Below are positions 6,314 through 14,736 of a stretch of DNA of 47,007 bases, piece after piece. Position 1 is the stretch's first letter. Every line of letters starts with the position of its first letter. The stretch spans positions 1 to 47,007 of the forward strand of contig CAYJPK010000006.1 of assembly GCA_964372035.1 (NCBI GenBank), written 5' to 3'. Both the position numbers and the translations under genes were made by a program. The notes under the pieces were generated by a model. That model was given only the letters and a program-made list of their open reading frames with translations, was not told the origin of the DNA and made no database searches. Source of the DNA: CAYJPK01 sp964372035 (lineage in GTDB: Bacteria > Desulfobacterota > Desulfovibrionia > Desulfovibrionales > Desulfovibrionaceae).

Positions 6314-8389
6314 ATGTCGCGCACAGTTGACATTAAAATGCAAAGAAATATCGGCATCATGGCTCACATTGATGCTGGTAAGACTACTACTACTGAAAGA
6401 ATTTTATTCTATACAGGTGTTTCACACAAAATTGGTGAAGTTCATGATGGCGCTGCAACTATGGACTGGATGGAACAAGAGCAAGAGCGCGGCATTACCA
6501 TTACTTCTGCTGCTACTACTTGTACTTGGAATGATCACCGCATCAATATTATTGATACACCAGGACACGTTGACTTTACTATCGAAGTAGAGCGTTCACT
6601 TCGTGTTCTTGATGGTGCTGTTGCTGTATTTGACTCAGTTGCTGGTGTTGAGCCACAATCTGAAACAGTATGGCGTCAAGCTAACCGTTATGGCGTTCCA
6701 CGTATCTGTTTTGTTAACAAAATGGACAGAATCGGTGCTAACTTCTACCGTTGCGTAGACATGATTAAAGACCGTTTAAGAGCTAACCCAGTTCCAATTC
6801 AATTACCTATTGGTGCTGAAGATAAGCTTGATGGTATCATCGACCTAATCACTGAAAAAGCTTATACTTTCCCTAAAGAAAGCAAAGGTCAAGAAGTTAT
6901 TGAAATTGAAATTCCTGCTGATATGCGTGATTTATATGAAGAAAAACGTACAGCAATGTTAGAATCAGTTGCGGAGGAAGATGAAGAACTTCTCAACAAA
7001 TACTTAGAAACAGGTAGCTTAACCGTTGAAGAAATTATTTCTTGTGTACGTAAAGCAACTATTTCTCAAAGTATTGTTCCTGTTCTTTGTGGTTCAGCTT
7101 TCCGTAACATTGGTGTTCAATTATTATTAGACGCTGTTGTTAACTTCTTACCTTCACCAGTTGACATTGATCAAATGGTTGGTACAGACCCTGATAACAA
7201 AGAAGTTCAAATCACATGTAACTGTGAAGATAAAGAACCTTTAGCAGGTTTAGTATTTAAATTATTCTCTGACCCATATATTGGTCACTTATCATTCTTC
7301 CGTATTTACTCTGGTGTTATTGAATCTGGCATGACAGTTTTAAACGCATCAACAGGTAAAAAAGAACGTGTTGGTCGTCTTTTAAAGATGCACGCTAACA
7401 AACGTGAAGAGATTAAATGGGCAGGCGCTGGTGACATCGTTGCAGTTGTTGGTTTAAAACAAGCTTCAACTGGTGATACCTTATGTGATGAAAAACGTGC
7501 TGTTGTTCTTGAATCACTTGATATTCCAGAACCAGTTATCGAAGTTGCTATTGAGCCTAAAACTAAGGTTGACCGTGACGCTTTATCTGCTGCTCTTTCA
7601 AAACTCGCTAAAGAAGATCCTTCTTTCCGTGTTAAGGGTGATGATGAAACTGGTCAAACTCTTATTGCTGGTATGGGTGAATTACACCTTGAAATTATTG
7701 TTGACCGTTTACTTCGTGAGTTCTCTGTTAATGCAAACGTTGGTAAACCACAAGTTGCTTACCGTGAAACAATCACAAAGCCATCTAAGACTGATATGAA
7801 ATATGCTAAGCAGTCTGGTGGTCGTGGTCAATATGGTCACTGCGTAATCGAAGTTGAGCCAAACCCAGGTAATGGTTATGAGTTCATCAACTCTATCGTT
7901 GGTGGTATTATTCCAAAAGAATACATTCCAGCAATTGATAAAGGTATTCAAGATGCACTTAAATCAGGTGTTGCTGCTGGTTACCCAACAGTTGACGTTA
8001 AAGTTAACTTAGTTCACGGTTCTTACCATGAAGTTGACTCATCTGAGCAAGCGTTCTATGTTGCTGGTTCTATGGCTATTAAAGACGCATGTGGTAAAGC
8101 ATCTCCAATTATCCTTGAGCCAATCATGGACGTTGAAGTTGTAACTCCAGATGATTACCTTGGTGAAGTTATGGGTGACTTAAATGGTCGCCGTGGCCGT
8201 GTTCAAGGTATGGAAGGACGTGTTGGCGCTCAAAGCGTAAAAGCACAAGTTCCACTTTCTGAAATGTTTGGTTATGCTACTGACTTACGTTCTAAAACTC
8301 AAGGTCGTGCTACATTTAGCATGCAGTTTGATCACTATGAGCGTGTACCTGCTAGCTTAGCTGAAGACATTGCAAAGAAAAAAGCTTAA
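6314..8389 (+). CDS. fusA: Elongation factor G
   Basis: A 691-residue EF-G, the GTPase that drives ribosome translocation and, with RRF, recycling. The G motifs are AHIDAGKTT (P-loop, near residue 17), RGITI, DTPGHVD and NKMD, followed by domains II-V in full length. GGAG precedes the ATG. Codon use is that of a highly expressed gene. A strong terminator follows at once, so the operon ends here and does not run on into tuf or rpsJ. Confidence 0.99.
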   Translation: MSRTVDIKMQRNIGIMAHIDAGKTTTTERILFYTGVSHKIGEVHDGAATMDWMEQEQERGITITSAATTCTWNDHRINIIDTPGHVDFTIEVERSLRVLDGAVAVFDSVAGVEPQSETVWRQANRYGVPRICFVNKMDRIGANFYRCVDMIKDRLRANPVPIQLPIGAEDKLDGIIDLITEKAYTFPKESKGQEVIEIEIPADMRDLYEEKRTAMLESVAEEDEELLNKYLETGSLTVEEIISCVRKATISQSIVPVLCGSAFRNIGVQLLLDAVVNFLPSPVDIDQMVGTDPDNKEVQITCNCEDKEPLAGLVFKLFSDPYIGHLSFFRIYSGVIESGMTVLNASTGKKERVGRLLKMHANKREEIKWAGAGDIVAVVGLKQASTGDTLCDEKRAVVLESLDIPEPVIEVAIEPKTKVDRDALSAALSKLAKEDPSFRVKGDDETGQTLIAGMGELHLEIIVDRLLREFSVNANVGKPQVAYRETITKPSKTDMKYAKQSGGRGQYGHCVIEVEPNPGNGYEFINSIVGGIIPKEYIPAIDKGIQDALKSGVAAGYPTVDVKVNLVHGSYHEVDSSEQAFYVAGSMAIKDACGKASPIILEPIMDVEVVTPDDYLGEVMGDLNGRRGRVQGMEGRVGAQSVKAQVPLSEMFGYATDLRSKTQGRATFSMQFDHYERVPASLAEDIAKKKA

Positions 8390-8411
8390 TTTTTGATTAA
8401 GCCTTTATAAT

Positions 8412-8447
8412 AAAAGCCCTGTGAATTTAATCGCAGGGCTTTTTTAT
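8412..8447 (+). terminator. Rho-independent terminator of the str operon
   Basis: A 13-bp stem at 8412-8424/8431-8443 (AAAAGCCCTGTGA with one G-U pair), loop ATTTAA, then a T-run. It lies 22 nt after the fusA stop. Confidence 0.9.
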
Positions 8448-8562
8448 TTGTAAAACTGTAGAAGTTGAAATAAGTTCTTGTATTTTAAATAAAAATAAAA
8501 TAACTTATTTGTGCAGATAATATTGGTTATTTGTATTTTTGTTTTTTAATAGGAGCGATAAA

Positions 8563-9513
8563 ATGTATCAACAAAAAGATATTAAAAATGTGTTAATTGC
8601 TGGCGCAGGCATCATGGGTGCTTCTCTTGCTCAAATTTATGCAAATCATAATTATAATGTAGTATTATATGATATTGCACAGGCTCAACTTGATACGGCT
8701 GAAAAGCTAATCACGTTAAACCAAGAAGTTGCTATTACAGAAGGTCGTGTAACTCGTGATGAATCAGATGCTTTAAAAGCACGTATTACTATGACACTTG
8801 ATAAAAAATATTTTGCTGAAGTAGATTTTGTTTTAGAAGCAATTGCTGAAAAAATGCCTATTAAGCATGCATTTTGGGAAGAAGTTTCTTCAATGGCAAA
8901 ACCTGAGGCAGTTCTTGCAACAAACACTTCTGGATTATCAATAACTGAAATTGCAAAAGCAGTTAAAAACCCTGAGCGTTTTGCAGGTATGCACTGGGTA
9001 AATCCTCCTCACTTAATTCCTCTTGTTGAAGTAATTGCCGGTGAAAAAACAGATGAGCAAGCAATGACTACAATTTACGATATTTCTTTAAGCTTAGGGC
9101 AAAAACCTATTACAGTTCAAAAAGATCCAGCAGGCTTTATTTTAAATCGTTTACAGTACGCTGCTTTACGTGAAGCATGTAATTGTGTTCAGCAAGGTTA
9201 TGCAAGTATTGAAGATGTTGATAATGCAATGAAATATGGCTTAGGTATCCGCTATGCATGCATTGGACCGATTGAAACTGTTGATTTTGGCGGTATTGAT
9301 ATTTTTAACGCTGTAGGCAGTTACTTATTTGATGAATTATGCAATGATGGTGGTGTTCCTCCATTATTAAAAGAAGCCTTTGAAGCTGGTAAAATGGGCG
9401 TAAAAAACTGTAATGGTTTCTACGACTATTCTGATGGAAAAGATGCAACTGCGATTGCAAAACGTGATAAGGCATTTATTGCAGTTACAGATGCGTTGAA
9501 AGATAAAAGATAA
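8563..9513 (+). CDS. 3-hydroxyacyl-CoA dehydrogenase family protein
   Basis: A 316-residue NAD-dependent dehydrogenase. An N-terminal Rossmann domain carries GAGIMG at residues 14-19; ATNTSGLSI and the HWVNPPHLIPLVEVI segment (catalytic His and Asn) mark the HCDH family, followed by the all-helical C-terminal domain. Members reduce or oxidise 3-hydroxyacyl-CoA; the WVNPPH form also occurs in gulonate and carnitine dehydrogenases, so the substrate is uncertain. The ATG at 8563 is chosen because AGGAG at 8551-8555 lies 7 nt before it. It stands alone, without thiolase or crotonase neighbours, between two terminators. Confidence 0.88.
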   Translation: MYQQKDIKNVLIAGAGIMGASLAQIYANHNYNVVLYDIAQAQLDTAEKLITLNQEVAITEGRVTRDESDALKARITMTLDKKYFAEVDFVLEAIAEKMPIKHAFWEEVSSMAKPEAVLATNTSGLSITEIAKAVKNPERFAGMHWVNPPHLIPLVEVIAGEKTDEQAMTTIYDISLSLGQKPITVQKDPAGFILNRLQYAALREACNCVQQGYASIEDVDNAMKYGLGIRYACIGPIETVDFGGIDIFNAVGSYLFDELCNDGGVPPLLKEAFEAGKMGVKNCNGFYDYSDGKDATAIAKRDKAFIAVTDALKDKR

Positions 9514-9532
9514 TTTGTTTTAATAATATTTT

Positions 9533-9568
9533 AAAGGCGTGAGGTTTGAACTTCACGCTTTTTTTTTG
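9533..9568 (+). terminator. Rho-independent terminator
   Basis: GCGTGA (9537-9542) pairs with TCACGC (9553-9558), extended by A/G-T pairs, followed by a run of T. It ends the dehydrogenase transcript. Confidence 0.85.
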
Positions 9569-9636
9569 CTCTTATTTTAATTGTCACGCTGTCTTTTATA
9601 GGATATATAAGCATAAAAGATATTTTAGGAGACAAA

Positions 9637-10734
9637 ATGTATTTAGTAAATATATTAATTTTAATCTTTGGTGCGCCAATTGTTCTTTTATTTGTGCCAT
9701 ACAAATTAGCCTCTTGGTTTGGGCTAAAGTATAAAAAAAGTTTTATTGCAATATTTGCAATAATGACAATTTCGGCAGTTATGCTATCAATGGGCTTTTC
9801 TTGGGCACGATATGGCGAAACTGCAATTATATATCAATATGGCTTTTTATGGTTTGGCTTAATTATTTTCTTAACTTTTTTTACAGCTATTTATGCTTTG
9901 ATTGGAAGATTTTTACCAATTTCAAAAAAGCTAGGTGGCTATTTAGTTGTTTTATTAAGCCTTGGGCTTTTTGCTTATTCATTCTACCATGCAAGGGACT
10001 ATAAAAATTATGAAATAAGTTTTGAGCTTGAAGGCCTAGAAAATCCTCTTACAATATATCATGTGCCTGATGTGCATTTTGGAATTTTTGCAGCTGAGGG
10101 CAGGGCAAAAGAAATTGTAAAAAATATTAATGAAATAAAGCCAGATTTAGTGCTTTTTAATGGTGACTTTTTTGATTCACCTACAGCTTTGACAAAAGAA
10201 ACCTTAGCACCTTTTAAGGACGTTAAAGTTCCATTATATTTTACAACTGGTAATCATGATATTTATGTTGGGCTTGAAGAATTAAAGGCGCATTTGAAAG
10301 GCAATAATATAACTTATTTGGAAAATGATATTATAAATATTAAAGGTGCTCAAATTGTAGGGCTTGACTATTTAAATGCTGATGAATTTTATGTGGGTGC
10401 TCACTCATCTAAAAAACCAGATACCATAAAAAGCCTTATGCCTAAATTAAATTTAGACAAAGATAAGCCTATTATTGTGGCTCATCATAGCCCTGTTGGT
10501 GCAAAATATATTGAAGCTGTTGGAGCAGATTTATTTTTAGCAGGGCATACTCACGGTGGGCAATTATTCCCAGGTACTTTAATCGCCAAACAACGCTTTG
10601 AGTATCCCATTGGCTTATATAGCTTAAATGACATGAAAATATATGTCACTCAAGGTATTGGAACATTTGGACCACCGCTAAGGCTTGGAACTGATGCTGA
10701 AGCAACTATCGTCAAATTATTACCTAAAAAATAA
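9637..10734 (+). CDS. Membrane-bound metallophosphoesterase
   Basis: A 365-residue protein with an N-terminal membrane domain of about four helices (residues ~3-20, 36-55, 66-90, 100-117) and a calcineurin-like phosphoesterase domain from ~135. All metal-site motifs are intact: PDVH (D145, H147), NGDFFD (D177), GNHD (N206, H207), HH (283-284) and GHTHGGQ (H304, H306). Relatives such as YaeI hydrolyse phosphoesters, in some cases lipid-linked (UDP-diacylglucosamine), at the membrane. TTAGGAGA precedes the ATG. It is monocistronic, with terminators on both sides; the substrate is unknown. Confidence 0.88.
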   Translation: MYLVNILILIFGAPIVLLFVPYKLASWFGLKYKKSFIAIFAIMTISAVMLSMGFSWARYGETAIIYQYGFLWFGLIIFLTFFTAIYALIGRFLPISKKLGGYLVVLLSLGLFAYSFYHARDYKNYEISFELEGLENPLTIYHVPDVHFGIFAAEGRAKEIVKNINEIKPDLVLFNGDFFDSPTALTKETLAPFKDVKVPLYFTTGNHDIYVGLEELKAHLKGNNITYLENDIINIKGAQIVGLDYLNADEFYVGAHSSKKPDTIKSLMPKLNLDKDKPIIVAHHSPVGAKYIEAVGADLFLAGHTHGGQLFPGTLIAKQRFEYPIGLYSLNDMKIYVTQGIGTFGPPLRLGTDAEATIVKLLPKK

Positions 10735-10759
10735 AAAAGGGGCTTTTAAGCCCTTTTTT
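10734..10759. terminator. Bidirectional terminator
   Basis: A 12-bp stem at 10734-10745/10748-10759 (A-run, GGGCTT/AAGCCC, T-run) lies between the convergent metallophosphoesterase gene and mutM and can end both transcripts. Confidence 0.85.
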
Positions 10760-10782
10760 ATAATAAAATTATAGTAATTAAA

Positions 10783-11610
10783 TTAATTCTGACACTTAGG
10801 GCAAAATACAGTGCCTCGACTAGCGACTTGGCATGATTCTAAGTCACTATCGCAAATATAGCATTTTCCACCCTTTCTACCATAAACCTTAAATTTATTC
10901 TGAAATGCACCGGCATCACCATTTGCCATGCGATAATCACGGATAGAGCTCCCGCAAGCAGCAATTGATTCTAACAATACATCAACAATTGCTTGGTGAA
11001 GTGCAATTAATCTTTCTTTTGGAATATCACGCCCCGCAGTATTAGGATTGATTTTTGCTGTAAAAAGTGCTTCATCAGCATAAATATTACCAATACCAGC
11101 AATGACGCTTTGGTCAAGAAGTAACGCCTTAATTTTAGTGCTTTTATGAATAAATAAATTTACAAAATCAGGACAGGAAATAGTTAAAGGTTCAGGTCCT
11201 AAATTATTCCAAAACTTCCAATTTGCAAGCTCGGCATCATTAATTGCCCTTACAAATCCAAATTTACGTGTGTCGTCAAATACGATTAATGTGCCATCAT
11301 CAAGTGTGAAATCAAAACGAATGTGCTTATGCTCTGGTATTTGATTTTTTTCATAAGCAAATAATCTTCCACTCATTTTAAGGTGAAAAGCTAAAGCATA
11401 GGGGCTATTATTATCTTTTTTTTCAAAGTTTAAAAATAATAGTTTTCCACGACGTGAGGTGCTAATAATTTTGTGATTTAAAATCGACTCTGGAGAGAGT
11501 GAGCTTGCCCAAGTTTTTTCATTGAGCAAGTTCACTTTTGTAATAATTTTATTGTTTACGCTTGGAGCTAAAGTCCGAGCAATTGTTTCGACTTCTGGTA
11601 ATTCAGGCAT
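10783..11610 (-). CDS. mutM: Formamidopyrimidine-DNA glycosylase
   Basis: A 275-residue Fpg/MutM, which excises 8-oxoguanine and ring-opened purines and nicks the abasic site. Diagnostic features are the N-terminal MPELPEVET (catalytic Pro2 and Glu3), the HLKMSGR loop, the helix-two-turn-helix region near QSVIAGIGNIYADE, and the C-terminal zinc finger (CYIC...CPKC). I start at 11610 because Pro2 must follow the initiator Met after processing; an in-frame Met nine residues earlier would destroy the active site. The start lies 1 nt after the stop of the PaaK-like gene, so translation is probably coupled. Confidence 0.97.
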   Translation of the reverse strand: MPELPEVETIARTLAPSVNNKIITKVNLLNEKTWASSLSPESILNHKIISTSRRGKLLFLNFEKKDNNSPYALAFHLKMSGRLFAYEKNQIPEHKHIRFDFTLDDGTLIVFDDTRKFGFVRAINDAELANWKFWNNLGPEPLTISCPDFVNLFIHKSTKIKALLLDQSVIAGIGNIYADEALFTAKINPNTAGRDIPKERLIALHQAIVDVLLESIAACGSSIRDYRMANGDAGAFQNKFKVYGRKGGKCYICDSDLESCQVASRGTVFCPKCQN

Positions 11611-11611
11611 T

Positions 11612-12877
11612 TTAATCCCATTTACGTTTATCTTCAATAGGCTTAATTTGCGGAGGAAGTGAGCCAGGAGCTAAAATGCGAAGCTCTGGGCGAAGTTTAA
11701 TACGTTCACGGAAGAGGTGTAATAATTCATCTTCTTGTGTGAAGTTGCTTGCCTCAATATAAAGAATCATTTCGTCGATTCCACCAGGGTTAATAACCTC
11801 GATTTGCCAACGCTTAACTTCTTCAAATCTAGCCATTACTTGCTCAACTTGGTGTGGGTAAACGAACATGCCCTTAATACGAGCAGTTGTATCAACACGA
11901 CCAACAATACTTCCAAGGCGTGGGCTTGTGCGTCCGCAAGTACAAGGTGAACGGTCAATATATGATAAGTCACCAGTTGCAAGGCGGATTAATGGGTAAG
12001 TTTTGTTAAACGAGGTAACAACAATTTCACCAACTTCACCGTCTTTTAATGGAATACCAGTATCAGGATTACAAATTTCTACAAAGCATCTATTAGCAAT
12101 GTGCAGACCTGTTTTTTGATAACATTCATAACCGATACAGCCAACGTCAGCAGTACCGTAACCTTGACGAATTACAATATCAAATTTCTTTTCAAGCTGT
12201 GAACGCATTTTTTCAGATAATTTTTCACCAGTTACAAAGGCAACTTCTAAAAATAAATCTTTACGCAAATTGATGCCTTTTTCTTCAGCTTTTTGTGCTA
12301 AGTGTGTCAAATAGCTTGTTGTTCCAACATAACCAGAAACACGTAGCTTTTGCATAATATCAAGCTGAGTGCTAGCATCAGATGGACCAGCAGGAACGCA
12401 CGCACAGCCTAAATTGCGAAGTGGCTCTTCAAACATTAAACCTGTTGGTGCTAAGTGATAGTTAAAGGTATTTTGAACAACATCACCAGGGCGAAAGCCA
12501 ACAGAATAAAATGCTTCAGTGTATCCCCAATAATCATCTCCACGATCTTCTGGATCAAAAATTGGTCCAGGTGATAAGAAGATACGCTTTAACTCACCAA
12601 TATCTTTGGTTAAAAGACCGCCTAAACGTGGTCCAATAGTTTGCAAAAATATTAATTCCTTTTTCTTTAAAATAGGAATGTACTTGATGTCAGATAGTGT
12701 TTTAAATTTTTCAACACTAAATTGCGCTCTGTCAAATCTCTTCTTTACTTCTTCTGAATAACGATAAGCATAGGACAACAATTCTTTTAACTGAATAAGA
12801 TAAAATTGTTTGCGTTCGCTTTCGTCAAGAACTTCGCGGCGATTATAAATGCCTTCTGTGCGATCTTTTCTGGTCAT
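11612..12877 (-). CDS. Phenylacetate-CoA ligase-like adenylating enzyme
   Basis: A 421-residue member of the PaaK-type adenylate-forming family, which activates a carboxylic acid with ATP and usually joins it to CoA. Visible landmarks are VGTTSYLTHLA, RQGYGTADVGCIGYEC (core motif with the Tyr-Gly pair), the RLATGDLS aspartate, a Cys pair (CTCGRTSPR), VGRVDTTARIKGMFV and the AMP-binding C-terminal domain. The substrate is unknown: no ring-degradation genes sit nearby. GGAGC precedes the ATG, and the gene lies 12 nt after the GNAT gene and 1 nt before mutM. Confidence 0.85.
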   Translation of the reverse strand: MTRKDRTEGIYNRREVLDESERKQFYLIQLKELLSYAYRYSEEVKKRFDRAQFSVEKFKTLSDIKYIPILKKKELIFLQTIGPRLGGLLTKDIGELKRIFLSPGPIFDPEDRGDDYWGYTEAFYSVGFRPGDVVQNTFNYHLAPTGLMFEEPLRNLGCACVPAGPSDASTQLDIMQKLRVSGYVGTTSYLTHLAQKAEEKGINLRKDLFLEVAFVTGEKLSEKMRSQLEKKFDIVIRQGYGTADVGCIGYECYQKTGLHIANRCFVEICNPDTGIPLKDGEVGEIVVTSFNKTYPLIRLATGDLSYIDRSPCTCGRTSPRLGSIVGRVDTTARIKGMFVYPHQVEQVMARFEEVKRWQIEVINPGGIDEMILYIEASNFTQEDELLHLFRERIKLRPELRILAPGSLPPQIKPIEDKRKWD

Positions 12878-12889
12878 TGTTTTGCTCCA

Positions 12890-13678
12890 TTAATAACATT
12901 CTGTCCAAAATTCACAGTTACTAAAACCAAGTCCATTCATTAAAATTTGTTCAGCAGGAGATGATAGCACAATATAATGCTTATATCCTGCGTGTTTATG
13001 TAATAAATTGGCTTGCAATGCTTTAGCATAGCCTTTTTTTCTGTAGTTAATATCAGTCGTTACATAATAAATGCCAACTGAACTTGTGGCATCATCAATA
13101 AAAATTTCTGTGCAAGTGCAAGCTTTGCCATCTTCCTTACCAAGATAAATATGCTTAGGGCAATTTTTATCAAGTAAAACACCAGCTTGGCTTAAGAAAA
13201 AGTCTTCATATGGCTTTTTATCCATGTTCCAACCCTTAGCAATCAAGGCTGAAAAATCAATCAAATCTTTTTCACTTTGCACTCGTTCAATTGTAAAGTT
13301 TTTTGCAAGTTCAACTTTTGGCACTTGTGATATGCCATTTTTTAAATATTGCCCCATATGAGTTGCACTACTATTTAAAATAAGTTTTTTATCTATTTTT
13401 GCAATAGTCTGTTTTAAATATGGTGGATACCATAATGAAAAACTTTGCCCAATTTTTGCAAATTCATCAAATGCAAGTTCCAAATCTTTTTGCAAACTAT
13501 TTAAATCAACCTGCTCGCAAGCATCTAACATGATTAAATTAAAATCAGTTAAGCCAGAATTTGTGCAAGTGTATAGTAAAGTGTCAAGTTTTTTACAAAT
13601 TGCATTTTTATCATGAGCCTGTAAAAAACTATAACTAGCTAAAAAATTAGCATTAATGGAATATTGAAAGTCTAACAT
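12890..13678 (-). CDS. GNAT-family acetyltransferase
   Basis: A 262-residue protein whose C-terminal ~120 residues form a GNAT domain: SVGIYYVTTDINYRKKGYAKAL carries the acetyl-CoA binding R/K-x-x-G-x-A motif and ends in LMNGLGFSNCEFWT. The N-terminal half matches no domain I recognise. The substrate cannot be told. It is the first gene of the GNAT-PaaK-mutM unit, 12 nt before its neighbour. No clear ribosome binding site precedes the ATG. Confidence 0.8.
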   Translation of the reverse strand: MLDFQYSINANFLASYSFLQAHDKNAICKKLDTLLYTCTNSGLTDFNLIMLDACEQVDLNSLQKDLELAFDEFAKIGQSFSLWYPPYLKQTIAKIDKKLILNSSATHMGQYLKNGISQVPKVELAKNFTIERVQSEKDLIDFSALIAKGWNMDKKPYEDFFLSQAGVLLDKNCPKHIYLGKEDGKACTCTEIFIDDATSSVGIYYVTTDINYRKKGYAKALQANLLHKHAGYKHYIVLSSPAEQILMNGLGFSNCEFWTECY

Positions 13679-13819
13679 CTTGATATAATAAATAAAAAAA
13701 ATCTAAGAAAACAGCAAAAAACTTTTACATTCTGAAATATTTAACTTTTTCAGACATAATACATTTTTTGTATATCTTTTCTAAAAAAAGTGCAAGTTCA
13801 TATTTAGCTATTTAAAAAA

Positions 13820-14728
13820 TTATTTTTCAAGCTCAACAATGTAAAATTCTTCAAAGCCAATAGGGCGATATAGCGTTTTAGACTTTCTAAGACCTTCATC
13901 TCCCATATCTTCAGCTCTGTTAACAAAGGCATACTTATCTTGAGCATATTTAGCAAAATAGCTAGCCATTACAGGGTATGCACCACGAAGCCCCGGTTTA
14001 GCTTTTTCATAAAGTACACCAAAATTATCAGCATCAAGTTCATAGCCAATGCTAAAGGCAACGAGCTTATCTTCAAGATAAATTCCACCACAAGTTAAGC
14101 CACCAATTTGATTCCAGTTTTCTACAATTTTACTTAACGCATTTGCTTCAAATAATGTTTCTTTGCTTTCTTCGTGATTTGCAAGCCATTCTTTATTAAG
14201 TTCAAGAATTTCATGTGCTTGCTCTATTCCGATTATTCTAAAATCAGGTGTGCCATTTTCCTTAACATAAGCATTAACATGATTGCGTTGCATGCGGTAT
14301 TTATTGCCAGCTAAATTTGCAATATCTTCTGTATTATAGCGATATTCCCAAGTATTGCGAACTTCTGTAGCCTTAATATTACAGCTTAGCTCTCTTTGCC
14401 AAATTTCTAAAAGTTCCTTTGTAACTTGGCGAAAAGAACCAATTTTAAGCAGTATTTCTTCTTTTTCTTTCCAGTTTACATTTTCCCAATCGCCAATAGG
14501 AGCGTAGCTCTTATAAACAATATTAGTACAGCGTAAAAAACATAAGTCATCAATAAAAGCGTATTCAAGCTCCATCCACTCACGCCAGCCCCAAAGATTT
14601 GGAAAGCTATAAGCAATCGGGTGAGTTGAAAGTTTGTCATATTTTTTTTGATACTCTTCTCTTATTTCAAAAGAAAAAGGTGAAAAAAGTTCTGAATTTT
14701 GTTCAAGCCAATTTGTGGCACTACTCAT
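13820..14728 (-). CDS. DUF2156 family protein
   Basis: A 302-residue protein with features of the DUF2156 family, which has a tandem GNAT-like fold related to the C-terminal catalytic domain of lysyl-phosphatidylglycerol synthases (MprF). Typical segments are YSFPNLWGW near the start, GNKYRMQRNHVNAY in the centre, GLRGAYPVM and VNRAEDMGDEGLRKSK near the end. It has no membrane domain, so a soluble aminoacyl or acyl transfer role is possible but unproven. It starts 8 nt after the stop of ligA and belongs to the GT2-ligA transcript. Confidence 0.8.
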   Translation of the reverse strand: MSSATNWLEQNSELFSPFSFEIREEYQKKYDKLSTHPIAYSFPNLWGWREWMELEYAFIDDLCFLRCTNIVYKSYAPIGDWENVNWKEKEEILLKIGSFRQVTKELLEIWQRELSCNIKATEVRNTWEYRYNTEDIANLAGNKYRMQRNHVNAYVKENGTPDFRIIGIEQAHEILELNKEWLANHEESKETLFEANALSKIVENWNQIGGLTCGGIYLEDKLVAFSIGYELDADNFGVLYEKAKPGLRGAYPVMASYFAKYAQDKYAFVNRAEDMGDEGLRKSKTLYRPIGFEEFYIVELEK

Positions 14729-14736
14729 AAAAAATC

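Noticed and set aside
7473..7951. Open frames overlapping fusA in other frames
   Set aside because: fusA is continuous and full length; these are Leu/Thr-rich shadows caused by its codon bias.
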